From: Hespellia sp.
Lineage (GTDB): Bacteria > Bacillota > Clostridia > Lachnospirales > Lachnospiraceae
Assembly (NCBI GenBank): GCA_028694105.1
Contig: JAQUUC010000004.1
Span: forward strand, 51,090 to 115,089
Direction: 5' to 3'
Length of the DNA stretch: 64,000 bases
Part shown: positions 1-8,244 of the stretch, piece by piece
Numbering within the stretch: position 1 is the first letter of the stretch
How the letters are laid out: the number at the start of each line of letters is the position of its first letter
Position numbers and translations under genes: made by a program
The notes under the pieces: model-generated
The model's input: only the letters and a program-made list of their open reading frames with translations
The model's database searches: none
What the model was told of the DNA's origin: nothing

Positions 1-1
1 G

Positions 2-319
2 CTTCCCGTGAATGAAGAAAAGGATTATGTTATTTCAAAACGAAGATATAGTGGCTTTTTTTCGACAGACTTAGATCTGGTTCTGCGGGAAAACAAAATT
101 GAAAATGTAATTGTAGTTGGAACGAAAACAAATTGCTGTATTCGGGCAACGGTGACAGATGCATTTTATCTGGATTATAATCCATATGTTGTCAGAGAAT
201 GTGTAGCGACTAATTCAGAGGTTGTAAATGAGGTCCATCTAAGTGACATCGACAAGTATTTCGGCCATGTTATAGATATGGAAACCTTATTTGCCATGTT
301 AAAGGAAGGACAGTTATAA
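2..319 (+). CDS. Isochorismatase-family cysteine hydrolase, 3' part (5' end outside window)
   Basis: C-terminal part of an isochorismatase/nicotinamidase-like hydrolase. The reading frame is open from base 2, so the gene begins upstream; the GTG at base 8 is probably an internal valine. Visible family features are the K-x-x-Y-S-x-F-F-x-T-D-L stretch and the catalytic loop GTKTNCCIRATVTDA, whose second cysteine (codon at 137-139) is the expected nucleophile. Family members hydrolyse amide or vinyl-ether bonds of small molecules such as nicotinamide, ureidoacrylate or isochorismate; the substrate cannot be told here. The stop lies 5 bp before the sugar-kinase start, so it belongs to the same operon and may act on the nitrogenous product of that pathway (inference). 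Confidence 0.8.
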   Translation, partial: LPVNEEKDYVISKRRYSGFFSTDLDLVLRENKIENVIVVGTKTNCCIRATVTDAFYLDYNPYVVRECVATNSEVVNEVHLSDIDKYFGHVIDMETLFAMLKEGQL

Positions 320-324
320 GAGAG

Positions 325-1263
325 ATGAAAACAGATGTATTGATTAGTGGATATGTAAGTCTGGACCATATTATAAAAATTGCTTCCCCTGCCAAAGTGG
401 GTTTTACATCGCTTGTGACCAACCGGTCAAATGGCCGTGTGTTTTATGGCGGCTGCTCTGTCAATATTGCCTATGCGCTATGCCGTTTGGGAATGTGTGC
501 CAAGCCGGTTCTCCGAGTGGGAGACGATTATGAAAGTTCTGGACTGAAAGAGTTTTTTGTCAGGGGAAACATCCGGACAGATGGAGTTACAGAAATATCA
601 GGGGAAGCAACAAGTGTGTGTTATCTCATTCAGGATAATAATAATGACCACATGACAATCTTCTATCCGGGAGCAATGGATGGGAAATACGCGGCACCGA
701 TGAGCGATGCATTGTTTGAAAACACGGGACTTGGAGTGATTACAGTTGCACCGAGACCAGACAATGAAGAGTTCTTTCGACAGTGTAAAAAGCATGGCGT
801 ACCGGTGGTGTTTGGAATGAAGGATGATTTTGAGGCATTCCCAAAAGATTTTTTAAAACAGCTTCTTACAGAAAGTAAGCTTATTTTTATGAATGAGGTT
901 GAATGTGAGATTATTAAAAAACTTTATGGACTAAATAAAATAACCGAACTGTTTGAAATTGGAGAGGCAGAAATTATTGTAACTACACTTGGAAAACACG
1001 GAAGCAATTGTTATATCCGGGAGGAAAATGGTATCAGACAGGAAAAAGCCGGTGTCTGTAAAGTGGAGCAGGTGTTAGATTCAACCGGATCGGGAGATGC
1101 GTATATATCCGGATTTATCTATGGATATTTACATAATTATGACCCAAAAGAATGCTGCAGACTTGGAGCGGCACTGTCTTGTTTTGTACTTCAGGCAGAA
1201 GGCTGCTGCACAAATATTCCAACCAAGGAGCAGCTATTTGAAAAAGTAAATGCGTGGAAATGA
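325..1263 (+). CDS. PfkB-family carbohydrate/nucleoside kinase
   Basis: A 312-residue ribokinase-fold kinase that transfers the ATP gamma-phosphate to a sugar or nucleoside hydroxyl in the cytoplasm. The N-terminal glycine-rich substrate motif (VFYGGCSVNIAYALCRLG) and the C-terminal signature STGSGDAYISGF, with the catalytic Asp in GSGD, are both intact; length is normal for the family. The ATG at 325 follows the preceding stop by 5 bp, with AAGAGAG as ribosome site. Neighbours are a nucleoside phosphorylase, a BtpA/SgcQ barrel and a TrpA-like barrel, so the substrate is probably a ribosyl compound or a sugar derived from one. It could be ribokinase-like, pseudouridine-kinase-like or another subgroup; sequence alone does not decide. 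Confidence 0.85.
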   Translation: MKTDVLISGYVSLDHIIKIASPAKVGFTSLVTNRSNGRVFYGGCSVNIAYALCRLGMCAKPVLRVGDDYESSGLKEFFVRGNIRTDGVTEISGEATSVCYLIQDNNNDHMTIFYPGAMDGKYAAPMSDALFENTGLGVITVAPRPDNEEFFRQCKKHGVPVVFGMKDDFEAFPKDFLKQLLTESKLIFMNEVECEIIKKLYGLNKITELFEIGEAEIIVTTLGKHGSNCYIREENGIRQEKAGVCKVEQVLDSTGSGDAYISGFIYGYLHNYDPKECCRLGAALSCFVLQAEGCCTNIPTKEQLFEKVNAWK

Positions 1264-1303
1264 TATTCTGACGCGAAAAAAGTAAAAAGAAAGGAAGTAG
1301 AAA

Positions 1304-2059
1304 ATGAGTACATTATATATGGGAGCTGATAAGGAAACTGTTGCAAAATATGTGCTGTTTTCCGGAGATCCGTGGAGAGTGGAAGTTGTTAAAAACTATT
1401 TGGAACAGCCAAAGAAAATCGCCTTCTTAAGAGAATTCAATACCTATACAGGTACATACAAAGGCGTGGAAGTTACAATCACTTCGACTGGAATCGGTGC
1501 TCCGTCGGCAGCAATTGCTATGGAGGAAATGTATGAGGCCGGAATGGAAGTAGCGGTTAGAATGGGAACAGTTATGTCCATGCAGGATGATATGCTGGGG
1601 CATTTTCTGATTCCGGTTGCGGCGATGCGAAGAGAAGGAACCAGCAGTTCTTATGTGGATTTGAGCTATCCGGCAGTTGCTGACTTTGAATTAGTGAATG
1701 TAATGAATGAGACGGTGACACAGATGGGAAAACGGTATCTGAACGGACTGAACTGTACGATGGATGGTTTCTATAGCTGTATGCACGATTCGAGATTTTC
1801 CAAGGAGTGGGAAAGGGACATGTCCCGGACATTCGAAGAGGTTAAGAAATTAGGCGTGACGGGGATAGACATGGAATCATCCTGTATGCTGACGCTGGGA
1901 AGGCTTATGGAAGTAAAGACGTGTATTCTTACAATTGCAACCGTTTTAGAGAATCTAAAGGAAACTTTGGAAGGGAAAGAACGCAGGGAGGCGGAAGAGC
2001 TGCTCTGCAAAACAGCATTGGAAGGAATTTATAATTATCATATGAAAAACAAGAGGTGA
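1304..2059 (+). CDS. Nucleoside phosphorylase (uridine phosphorylase/PNP family)
   Basis: A 251-residue member of the hexameric nucleoside phosphorylase family, which splits a nucleoside with phosphate into base and (deoxy)ribose 1-phosphate. Key marks are GDPWR near residue 24 (phosphate-binding GDPxR), VRMGT near residue 86 (the R-x-G-T loop) and GIDMESS near residue 188 (the ribose-binding M-E-S). The RBS AGAAAGGAAG lies just before ATG 1304. It overlaps the next gene by a few bases at its stop. The specificity loop does not match uridine or purine enzymes clearly enough to name a base. Being inside an operon with a kinase and barrel enzymes of unknown substrate suggests a dedicated catabolic route rather than housekeeping salvage. 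Confidence 0.85.
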   Translation: MSTLYMGADKETVAKYVLFSGDPWRVEVVKNYLEQPKKIAFLREFNTYTGTYKGVEVTITSTGIGAPSAAIAMEEMYEAGMEVAVRMGTVMSMQDDMLGHFLIPVAAMRREGTSSSYVDLSYPAVADFELVNVMNETVTQMGKRYLNGLNCTMDGFYSCMHDSRFSKEWERDMSRTFEEVKKLGVTGIDMESSCMLTLGRLMEVKTCILTIATVLENLKETLEGKERREAEELLCKTALEGIYNYHMKNKR

Positions 2060-2064
2060 ACATT

Positions 2065-2853
2065 ATGGGAAAAGAAATGTTTTCGACGGGGGCTCAAACC
2101 GTCATTGGGATGGTACACTGCCTGCCACTTCCGACAACAGTAGGATTTGACGGAAATTATCAGCAAATTATAGATCGGGCTGTGCAGGATGCCTGTACGC
2201 TGGAAAAAGCAGGCGTAGATGCTGTAATTGTAGAAAACATGGGAGACACACCCTTTTCGGCTTTGCTGAATAAGGCACAGATTGCTGCTCTGACAGCGGC
2301 AACAATGGCAGTGAAAAATGCGGTTCGCATTCCGGTTGGCGTAGATGCGGCGTTTAATGATTGTGAGGCTGATATTGCGATTGCAGCGATTACTGGAGCT
2401 TCTTTTATTAGAGTTCCGGTGTTTGTGGATACCGTGATTTTTACAGATGGAATCATCTATCCGTGTGCGAAGAAGTGTATGGAATATCGAAGGATAATGG
2501 GAAAAGAAGAAATCAGGGTTTTGGCTGATGTACAAGTAAAACATGCACATATGCTGCTTCCTTATCTCACGGTGGAACAGTCGGCAAAAGAGGCTGTGTC
2601 AAATGGCGCGGATGGAATTATTGTGACGGGCACCCAGATTGGAGAGGAGACACCACTGGAGCTGATTCGGAAAGTAAAGACGGCTGTGGATGTTCCTGTC
2701 TTTGCCGGCAGCGGTGTAAAAGCTGAAAATATAAAGGAACAGCTTCAAATTGCGGATGGAGCAGTCATCGGTTCAAGTCTGAAGGAGGGCGGCATGATTA
2801 GCAATCCGATTTCCTATGAATTAGTAAAAAATGTATTGGATAATTTAAGATAG
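2065..2853 (+). CDS. BtpA/SgcQ-family TIM-barrel protein
   Basis: A 262-residue BtpA/SgcQ family protein. The family start GMVHCLPLPTTVGF, the A-x-x-D-A-x-x-L-E-x-A-G-V-D-A repeat and VENMGDTPF are clear. The family is named from cyanobacterial BtpA (photosystem I stability) and E. coli SgcQ (a cryptic sugar operon); no reaction is firmly assigned, but the C-terminal FAGSGVKAENI and GAVIGSSLK segments resemble a phosphate-binding barrel end. I chose ATG 2065 over GTG 2056 because AGAGGTGA (2052-2059), which includes the preceding stop, is a good ribosome site 5 bp upstream. It is translationally linked to the nucleoside phosphorylase. A lyase or isomerase acting on a sugar phosphate is a guess. 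Confidence 0.8.
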   Translation: MGKEMFSTGAQTVIGMVHCLPLPTTVGFDGNYQQIIDRAVQDACTLEKAGVDAVIVENMGDTPFSALLNKAQIAALTAATMAVKNAVRIPVGVDAAFNDCEADIAIAAITGASFIRVPVFVDTVIFTDGIIYPCAKKCMEYRRIMGKEEIRVLADVQVKHAHMLLPYLTVEQSAKEAVSNGADGIIVTGTQIGEETPLELIRKVKTAVDVPVFAGSGVKAENIKEQLQIADGAVIGSSLKEGGMISNPISYELVKNVLDNLR

Positions 2854-2869
2854 AAGGCGAGGAAGAAAA

Positions 2870-4021
2870 ATGATGAGACCAATGAAACTAGCAGGATCTG
2901 AGCTTGTATTCGGAGAAGGCTGTCTGGAATATGTGAAAACAATTGATGCGAAAAAAGTCAGCATTGTCGTAGGCGGAAAAAGCATGGAAAGAAGCGGAAT
3001 TTTAGCAAGAATTCAGAAGCTTTTTTTTGAGGCTGGAGCGGACACCATGGTGATTGACGGTGTGGAGCCGGATCCTTCTTTTGAGACAGTTATGCGTGGA
3101 GTGAAGGAGATGAGAAGCTTCTGTCCGGATTTGATTGTAGGTCTGGGTGGTGGATCGGCAATGGATGCGGCGAAGGCGATGTGGATTTTTTATGAACATC
3201 CGGACTTAAAAGAGATGGCAGATATCATGCCTCCAAATACATTTCCTAAATTAAGGGGGAAAGCAAGAATGTGCTGTATTCCATCGACAAGTGGAACGGC
3301 AAGTGAGGTTTCCAGATCCATTGTTATCTCAGATAATCAGACGGGACTGAAATATGGATTGGGAAATATGGAAATGATGCCGGATATTGCAGTGTTAGAT
3401 CCAGAAGTTACACGTTCGATGCCACCAAAGATTACTGCGGAAACAGGAATGGACGCACTGACACATGCACTAGAAGCACTTGTGTCCACCAGAGCCAATT
3501 ATCTGTCAGATATTCTGGCTACGCAGGCTGCACTGGATATTATAGAAACGCTCCCGGCAGCGTATGAGAATGGGAATAACAAAAAAGCGAGAGAGATCAT
3601 GCTGCAGGCATCAATGGCTGCGGGGCTGGCATTTACAAATGTATCGCTTGGAATTGTGCATTCTATGGCACACAGCATCGGAGGAATGTTTCATCTTTCA
3701 CATGGCCTTGCAGATGCAGTTCTGTTACCATATGTCATTCAATTTAATGAAAAAGATGAAAGAGCAAAAGAGATATATGGCAGGATTGCCGCAAAGGCTG
3801 GTGTGAAAAATCTGAGTCAGGCCGTTGAGGCGTTAAATACAAAGCTGAATATTCCTTCAAATTTAAGGGAAATCATTCCGGACGAGACGGCATTTATGGA
3901 AAAACTGGATGAAGTGACGGTATTGGCACTGGCGGATGGCTGTACTAAAACAAATCCGGTCATTCCAGAACCGGAAGAACTCAAACAGCTATTTTTAAAA
4001 GTATATAAAGGAGAACGATAG
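2870..4021 (+). CDS. Iron-containing alcohol dehydrogenase
   Basis: A 383-residue group III (iron-dependent) alcohol dehydrogenase. The dinucleotide-binding GLGGGSAMDAAKAMW is near residue 91. The metal ligands are provided by an Asp and three His in GMDALTHALEALVS (about residue 195) and in HSMAHSIGGMFHLSHGLADA (about residue 263), all present. Homologues reduce lactaldehyde, 3-hydroxypropionaldehyde, butanal and similar aldehydes with NAD(P)H. It lies 16 bp after the BtpA-like gene and 2 bp before the TrpA-like gene. A role as the reducing step for a short aldehyde made by an aldol-type cleavage in this operon would fit, but that is inference. Confidence 0.9.
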   Translation: MMRPMKLAGSELVFGEGCLEYVKTIDAKKVSIVVGGKSMERSGILARIQKLFFEAGADTMVIDGVEPDPSFETVMRGVKEMRSFCPDLIVGLGGGSAMDAAKAMWIFYEHPDLKEMADIMPPNTFPKLRGKARMCCIPSTSGTASEVSRSIVISDNQTGLKYGLGNMEMMPDIAVLDPEVTRSMPPKITAETGMDALTHALEALVSTRANYLSDILATQAALDIIETLPAAYENGNNKKAREIMLQASMAAGLAFTNVSLGIVHSMAHSIGGMFHLSHGLADAVLLPYVIQFNEKDERAKEIYGRIAAKAGVKNLSQAVEALNTKLNIPSNLREIIPDETAFMEKLDEVTVLALADGCTKTNPVIPEPEELKQLFLKVYKGER

Positions 4022-4023
4022 AG

Positions 4024-4743
4024 ATGGAAATTATTTGTTATTTATCTAATGGGTATCCGACTATTGAGACAAGTTATCAGATTGCGATGGAATATGCAGA
4101 TGCAGGCTGCAGAATTATGGAGGTGGATTTTCCGTCCAGAGATCCGTTTTTGGAGAGTGAATACATTGCTGGGCGTATGGCGAAGGCGTTGGAGGCCTGT
4201 GATGATTATGAGAAATATATGGATTCGATTGTAGCTATTAAAAAGAGACTTCCGGAAGTGAAGATTCTTGTGCTGGCATATGAGAATACAGTCGAGGAAA
4301 TTGGAATGGAAAAGTTCATTGATTTTTGTCTTGCAAACGATTTAAAAGATATTCTTTTGGTCGGGTTGAAGGATGACCGAATTAAGGATGAAATTATCCG
4401 TGCAGGTTTGCAGGTGTCCTGCTATGTGCGGTTTCATATGCCTAAGGAAGAGATCGAGATGGCCCTGCAGTCGAATGGTTTTGTGTATCTTCAGGCAAAA
4501 CCGGCAGAAGGGCAGGAAATAAATGAGAAATATCCGACACTCAGGGATTGTGTTGAGCATTTGCGAAAATGTGGAATTGAGCGTCCGATTTACTGCGGTG
4601 TCGGTGTGCATGCACCGGAGGATGTAAAAATGGTAAAGGACGCAGGTGGTGATGCAGCGTTCGTAGGAAAAGCGATTTTGACGCTGCATGATGATATCCC
4701 CGCAATGAAGGAAGCAATCAGGATGTTTAAAGCATACTGCTAA
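4024..4743 (+). CDS. Orphan tryptophan synthase alpha-like (TrpA-fold) enzyme
   Basis: A 239-residue TrpA-like TIM barrel, shorter than true TrpA (about 268). Alignable marks are YLSNGYPTIETSYQIA, the active-site strand IMEVDFPSRDPF, GFVYLQAKPAEG and the phosphate-site region YCGVGVHAPEDVKMVKDAGG. The first TrpA catalytic acid (E. coli Glu49) matches Glu33; the position of Asp60 holds Glu44. No trpB or other trp gene is near, and the gene starts 2 bp after the dehydrogenase stop, so it is part of a catabolic-looking operon. TrpA performs a retro-aldol cleavage releasing glyceraldehyde 3-phosphate; a related lyase reaction on another phosphorylated substrate is the natural guess. Confidence 0.8.
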   Translation: MEIICYLSNGYPTIETSYQIAMEYADAGCRIMEVDFPSRDPFLESEYIAGRMAKALEACDDYEKYMDSIVAIKKRLPEVKILVLAYENTVEEIGMEKFIDFCLANDLKDILLVGLKDDRIKDEIIRAGLQVSCYVRFHMPKEEIEMALQSNGFVYLQAKPAEGQEINEKYPTLRDCVEHLRKCGIERPIYCGVGVHAPEDVKMVKDAGGDAAFVGKAILTLHDDIPAMKEAIRMFKAYC

Positions 4744-4779
4744 GAGCCCCTTCTGAGGCTGATGAGAGAGGAGAGAGGA

Positions 4780-5229
4780 ATGACAAAAGCAAAAAGTATT
4801 TCAATTATAACACTAGGTGTAAAAGATTTAAGCCGTTCTATTACATTTTATGAAAAACTGGGATGGGAGTGTTCACCTGAATCTGATCCAGCAGTCTGTA
4901 CTTATATGCTTGCGGATAATATTGTATTGGGGCTGGTTCCATATGAATTTCTTGGAAATGATGTCGGTCTGAAGGTGGAGGAAAAACGGGAGTATTGTGG
5001 ATTTACACTTGCGATCAACGGAGCGGATGCCAGAGAAGTAGATGAACTGTTTTCGCTTGCGAAGGAAGCCGGAGGAAAAGTATGGCAGGAGCCGCAGTGG
5101 AAAGACTGGGGAGGCTGCGAAGGATATTCGGGATATTTTCTTGATCCGGATGGATATCCGTGGGAAGTAGCTTATGCATCATCTTTAAAACTGTCGGAAG
5201 ATCATCGACTACTGCCAAAAAGGAAATGA
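4780..5229 (+). CDS. VOC/glyoxalase-superfamily protein
   Basis: A 149-residue protein of the vicinal-oxygen-chelate fold: two beta-alpha-beta-beta-beta modules beginning with SISIITLGVKDLSRSITFYE and ending in GYSGYFLDPDGYPWEVAYA, the usual C-terminal metal-site strand with Glu. Members include glyoxalase I, dioxygenases and antibiotic-binding proteins; this one is a generic VOC domain and its ligand is unknown. I start it at ATG 4780, preceded by GAGAGGAGAGAGG, rather than the in-frame ATG at 4762. It is 36 bp after the TrpA-like gene and is followed by a strong terminator, so it closes the operon. Confidence 0.85.
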   Translation: MTKAKSISIITLGVKDLSRSITFYEKLGWECSPESDPAVCTYMLADNIVLGLVPYEFLGNDVGLKVEEKREYCGFTLAINGADAREVDELFSLAKEAGGKVWQEPQWKDWGGCEGYSGYFLDPDGYPWEVAYASSLKLSEDHRLLPKRK

Positions 5230-5236
5230 TAAATTA

Positions 5237-5266
5237 GGGGCTGCACAGGGGTGTAGCCCCTTTCTT
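5237..5266 (+). terminator. Rho-independent terminator ending the first operon
   Basis: GGGGCTGCAC and GTGTAGCCCC form a 10-bp stem (one G-U pair) with a 4-base loop, followed by TTTCTT. It lies 8 bp after the VOC gene stop. Confidence 0.85.
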
Positions 5267-5315
5267 GTGTGAAAACAATAGAATAGGCTTTTTATCTTGT
5301 GACAATATTTGCGGT

Positions 5316-5344
5316 TGGAATAATGCGGTTTTGCGAGTATAATA
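5316..5344 (+). promoter_or_regulatory. Promoter for the hybrid histidine kinase
   Basis: TTGGAA (5316-5321), a 17-base spacer and TATAAT (5339-5344) form a good housekeeping promoter about 67 bp before the kinase start. Confidence 0.7.
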
Positions 5345-5411
5345 GAAATATATATCGGTATTTTTCAGATTGTCAAACTGACTCGAGTATAAAAGGTAAG
5401 GTGATGCTATT

Positions 5412-8222
5412 ATGCTGTGCAAAGCGAATCTGTTGAAGAAGAAAAAGGACATACTAAGACAAGGGAGTACTGCTTTATGCACCCTTGTGCTCATTGTTCT
5501 GTTCTGCATACCTTATAGTGTCAGAGCTTCAGAGGATATTTCTACGCCTGTGAAGGTTGGATATTTTGATGTGGGCAATTATTATACCAAGCAGGAAGAT
5601 GGCACGGTGGACAGTTATGACCGTGCTTATCTGGATGAGATTTCCCAGAATACCGGACTGGAGTTTGAATATGTAGAGTGTGAGAGTTGGAGTCATGCAC
5701 TGGAACTTTTAAGAGCACATGAGATTGATCTGATCGGAACAATGCAGTGGACAAAGGAGCGGGAAGAGACGTATGAAATCTGTGATGCAAGTTATGGATA
5801 TTCCGTGGCAGAGCTGGCGGCATTGGGAGATTCGGACTATATCTATGAAGACTACGAAGCCATTTCCGAAGCGACCATCGGCTGTGTGGAAGGATATGTG
5901 ATTAGCAGACAGCTTCAGGCGTACATGGAAGAGAAGCACTTAAACTGTCAGATTCGTATGTATCCGGATCAGAAGAGCCTTGAAGAGGCCCTGAAAAATG
6001 GAGAGATTGATCTGATTGCGGCAAATGCACATGCGATGCAGGATGAGTGGAAAATCATTGAAAAGTTTAATTATGCACCGTTTTACTTTGCAAGCTGGAA
6101 AGGAAATGCCGGGCTTACCAATACGATCAGTAAAACAATCATACAGATTAATATTCACGAGCCTGACTTTGATGATACACTGGTAAGAAAATATTTTCCA
6201 CAGATTGTAAACGCACCCTATACCAAAGAGGAGATGGACTGCATTTCCGAAAATAAACCCTATACAATCTATTTTGATGAAAATATAGCCCCCATGGCTT
6301 GGTATGATGAGGATACGGATGCAATGCAGGGCGTGCTGATCAATATCTGTGAACAATTGGAACATCTGACCGGAATTGATTTTCAGGTGAAGGAGACCGG
6401 TGAAAATACAAATCCGCAGAGTGATACCACGGTCACATACCGAACGCTGTATTACAATGAGGCGTATGATACAAGCCGTGAACAGGGAGTTACGGATGCG
6501 ATTCTGGATCAGTCCTTTGAAATGTATCACCTGCTGGGTGAAGATTATGACGAGAAGAGCACTTATCGTATTGCGCTGCTTCAAAACCGGAACGGACTAA
6601 AGGAATACCTGCTTCAAAAATATCCGGCCAGTACATTGAATGAGTATGAGTCACCTGAGGACTGCATGAAGGCTCTTATGGATGGTGATGCGGATATTGC
6701 CTTTTTGAATTCAAGTGTTGCACAGAATATTATCATTAAACAAAGCTATGATAAGGTCACGGCGATACCGATGACAGAGCTGACGTTTGGAATTGCGCTG
6801 CAGTTCCACGGGGAGAATGCGGAGCTTTTATCCAGAATTGTGGATAAAGCTGTTAATCTTCTAGATCAGGATGAAATCAACCGTGTGATGGTAGATTATG
6901 CGCTTACGACAACTCCGGATATGACGTTTACGTATTTAATGAAACAGCATTTCCGGATGGTACTGATTGTGTGCTGTCTTGTGTTTCTGGTGCTTCTGAC
7001 ATTTTCTGTGCTGCTTACCTATGCAAGAGTTATGCGAAAACAAAAGGACCGGGTTCAGCAGGCAACACAGGCGCGCACAGATTTCTTTGCCCGGATGAGT
7101 CACGATATGCGAACACCGATGAATGGAATTCTGGGAATGATTTCGCTGACAAAACAGGCGAAAGATATGGATGAAGTTACAAGTAACATGAACAAGGCGG
7201 AAGCATCGGGACGGTATATGCTGAGTCTGATCAATGACACGCTGGATCTGCAGAAGCTGGAATCCGGTAAGATGAAGTTTCATTACCAGACCGTGCGGGC
7301 CGGAGAATTTTTTGATGATCTGGCGGAAATCATCAAATCGTCCGCAGAGCAGAAGGGCGTCACATTTGAAATTGAAGAGATTCAGGTAGACAAAGAGTCT
7401 TATATTTCTATCGATGTCATCCGTGTGAATCAGATTCTTACAAATCTGGTCTCCAATGCCATCAAATTTACGCCGAAAGGTGGAAGTGTAAAAATCATCA
7501 TTGAGTGTCTGGAGAGCGATTATAATATGGAGTATTTCAAAATCAGGATTCAGGATACTGGAATTGGTATGAGTGATGAATTTCTGAAGAATAATCTGTT
7601 TCAGGCGTATGCACAGGAATCGAATCAGATGTCCGACCAGTATGCCGGTTCGGGACTTGGACTTGCCATCACGAAAAATCTGGTGGATCTTATGCAGGGG
7701 CGTATTGAGGTGGACAGCGAACTGGGAGAAGGAACAACATTTACCGTGTGGCTGGATTTTGAACGGGTTGAATGCGCCTATGCAGCGGAAGGGATTACAT
7801 TACAGAAGGAACGGGAAATGCAGAATCAGACAAAGCTGCGCGGAAAGAAAATTCTTCTTTGTGAAGATCATCCGTTAAATGCAGAGATTGCCAAAAGGCT
7901 GCTTGAAAAAGCAGGCTGCGAAGTGACATGGGCAAAAGACGGACAGTCTGGACTTGATATGGTTGCCAAATCAGCGGCACATGCGTATGACGCGGTATTG
8001 ATGGATATCCGGATGCCGGTGATGGATGGCATTACAGCAGCGAAGAAAATACGGGGATTAGAACGGCAGGATGCGAAAACCCTGCCAATTCTCGCATTGT
8101 CAGCGAATGCGTATGACGATGATATAAGGAAATGTAAAGAGGCGGGGATGAATGCTCACATTGCAAAACCAATTGAGCCTGCCCGCTTATACGAGGTGCT
8201 TGCGTACCATATTCATTTTTAA
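5412..8222 (+). CDS. Hybrid sensor histidine kinase with tandem extracellular solute-binding domains
   Basis: A 936-residue membrane sensor. It has a signal anchor near residues 20-37, then two periplasmic-binding-protein type 3 domains (about 45-265 and 275-510), one membrane segment (about 516-541), a HisKA domain with SHDMRTPMNGILG (phospho-acceptor His about residue 564), a HATPase with NLVSNAIKFTPKGG and GSGLGLAITKNL, and a C-terminal receiver with phospho-acceptor Asp in LMDIRMPVMDG (about residue 865). The architecture resembles BvgS/EvgS-type hybrids, in which amino-acid-like or small-molecule ligands are read by the venus-flytrap domains. No response regulator or HTH gene is adjacent, so its output partner is unknown. 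AAGGTAAGG precedes ATG 5412. Confidence 0.92.
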   Translation: MLCKANLLKKKKDILRQGSTALCTLVLIVLFCIPYSVRASEDISTPVKVGYFDVGNYYTKQEDGTVDSYDRAYLDEISQNTGLEFEYVECESWSHALELLRAHEIDLIGTMQWTKEREETYEICDASYGYSVAELAALGDSDYIYEDYEAISEATIGCVEGYVISRQLQAYMEEKHLNCQIRMYPDQKSLEEALKNGEIDLIAANAHAMQDEWKIIEKFNYAPFYFASWKGNAGLTNTISKTIIQINIHEPDFDDTLVRKYFPQIVNAPYTKEEMDCISENKPYTIYFDENIAPMAWYDEDTDAMQGVLINICEQLEHLTGIDFQVKETGENTNPQSDTTVTYRTLYYNEAYDTSREQGVTDAILDQSFEMYHLLGEDYDEKSTYRIALLQNRNGLKEYLLQKYPASTLNEYESPEDCMKALMDGDADIAFLNSSVAQNIIIKQSYDKVTAIPMTELTFGIALQFHGENAELLSRIVDKAVNLLDQDEINRVMVDYALTTTPDMTFTYLMKQHFRMVLIVCCLVFLVLLTFSVLLTYARVMRKQKDRVQQATQARTDFFARMSHDMRTPMNGILGMISLTKQAKDMDEVTSNMNKAEASGRYMLSLINDTLDLQKLESGKMKFHYQTVRAGEFFDDLAEIIKSSAEQKGVTFEIEEIQVDKESYISIDVIRVNQILTNLVSNAIKFTPKGGSVKIIIECLESDYNMEYFKIRIQDTGIGMSDEFLKNNLFQAYAQESNQMSDQYAGSGLGLAITKNLVDLMQGRIEVDSELGEGTTFTVWLDFERVECAYAAEGITLQKEREMQNQTKLRGKKILLCEDHPLNAEIAKRLLEKAGCEVTWAKDGQSGLDMVAKSAAHAYDAVLMDIRMPVMDGITAAKKIRGLERQDAKTLPILALSANAYDDDIRKCKEAGMNAHIAKPIEPARLYEVLAYHIHF

Positions 8223-8244
8223 CGCAATAGGAAAGGGTAAGAAT

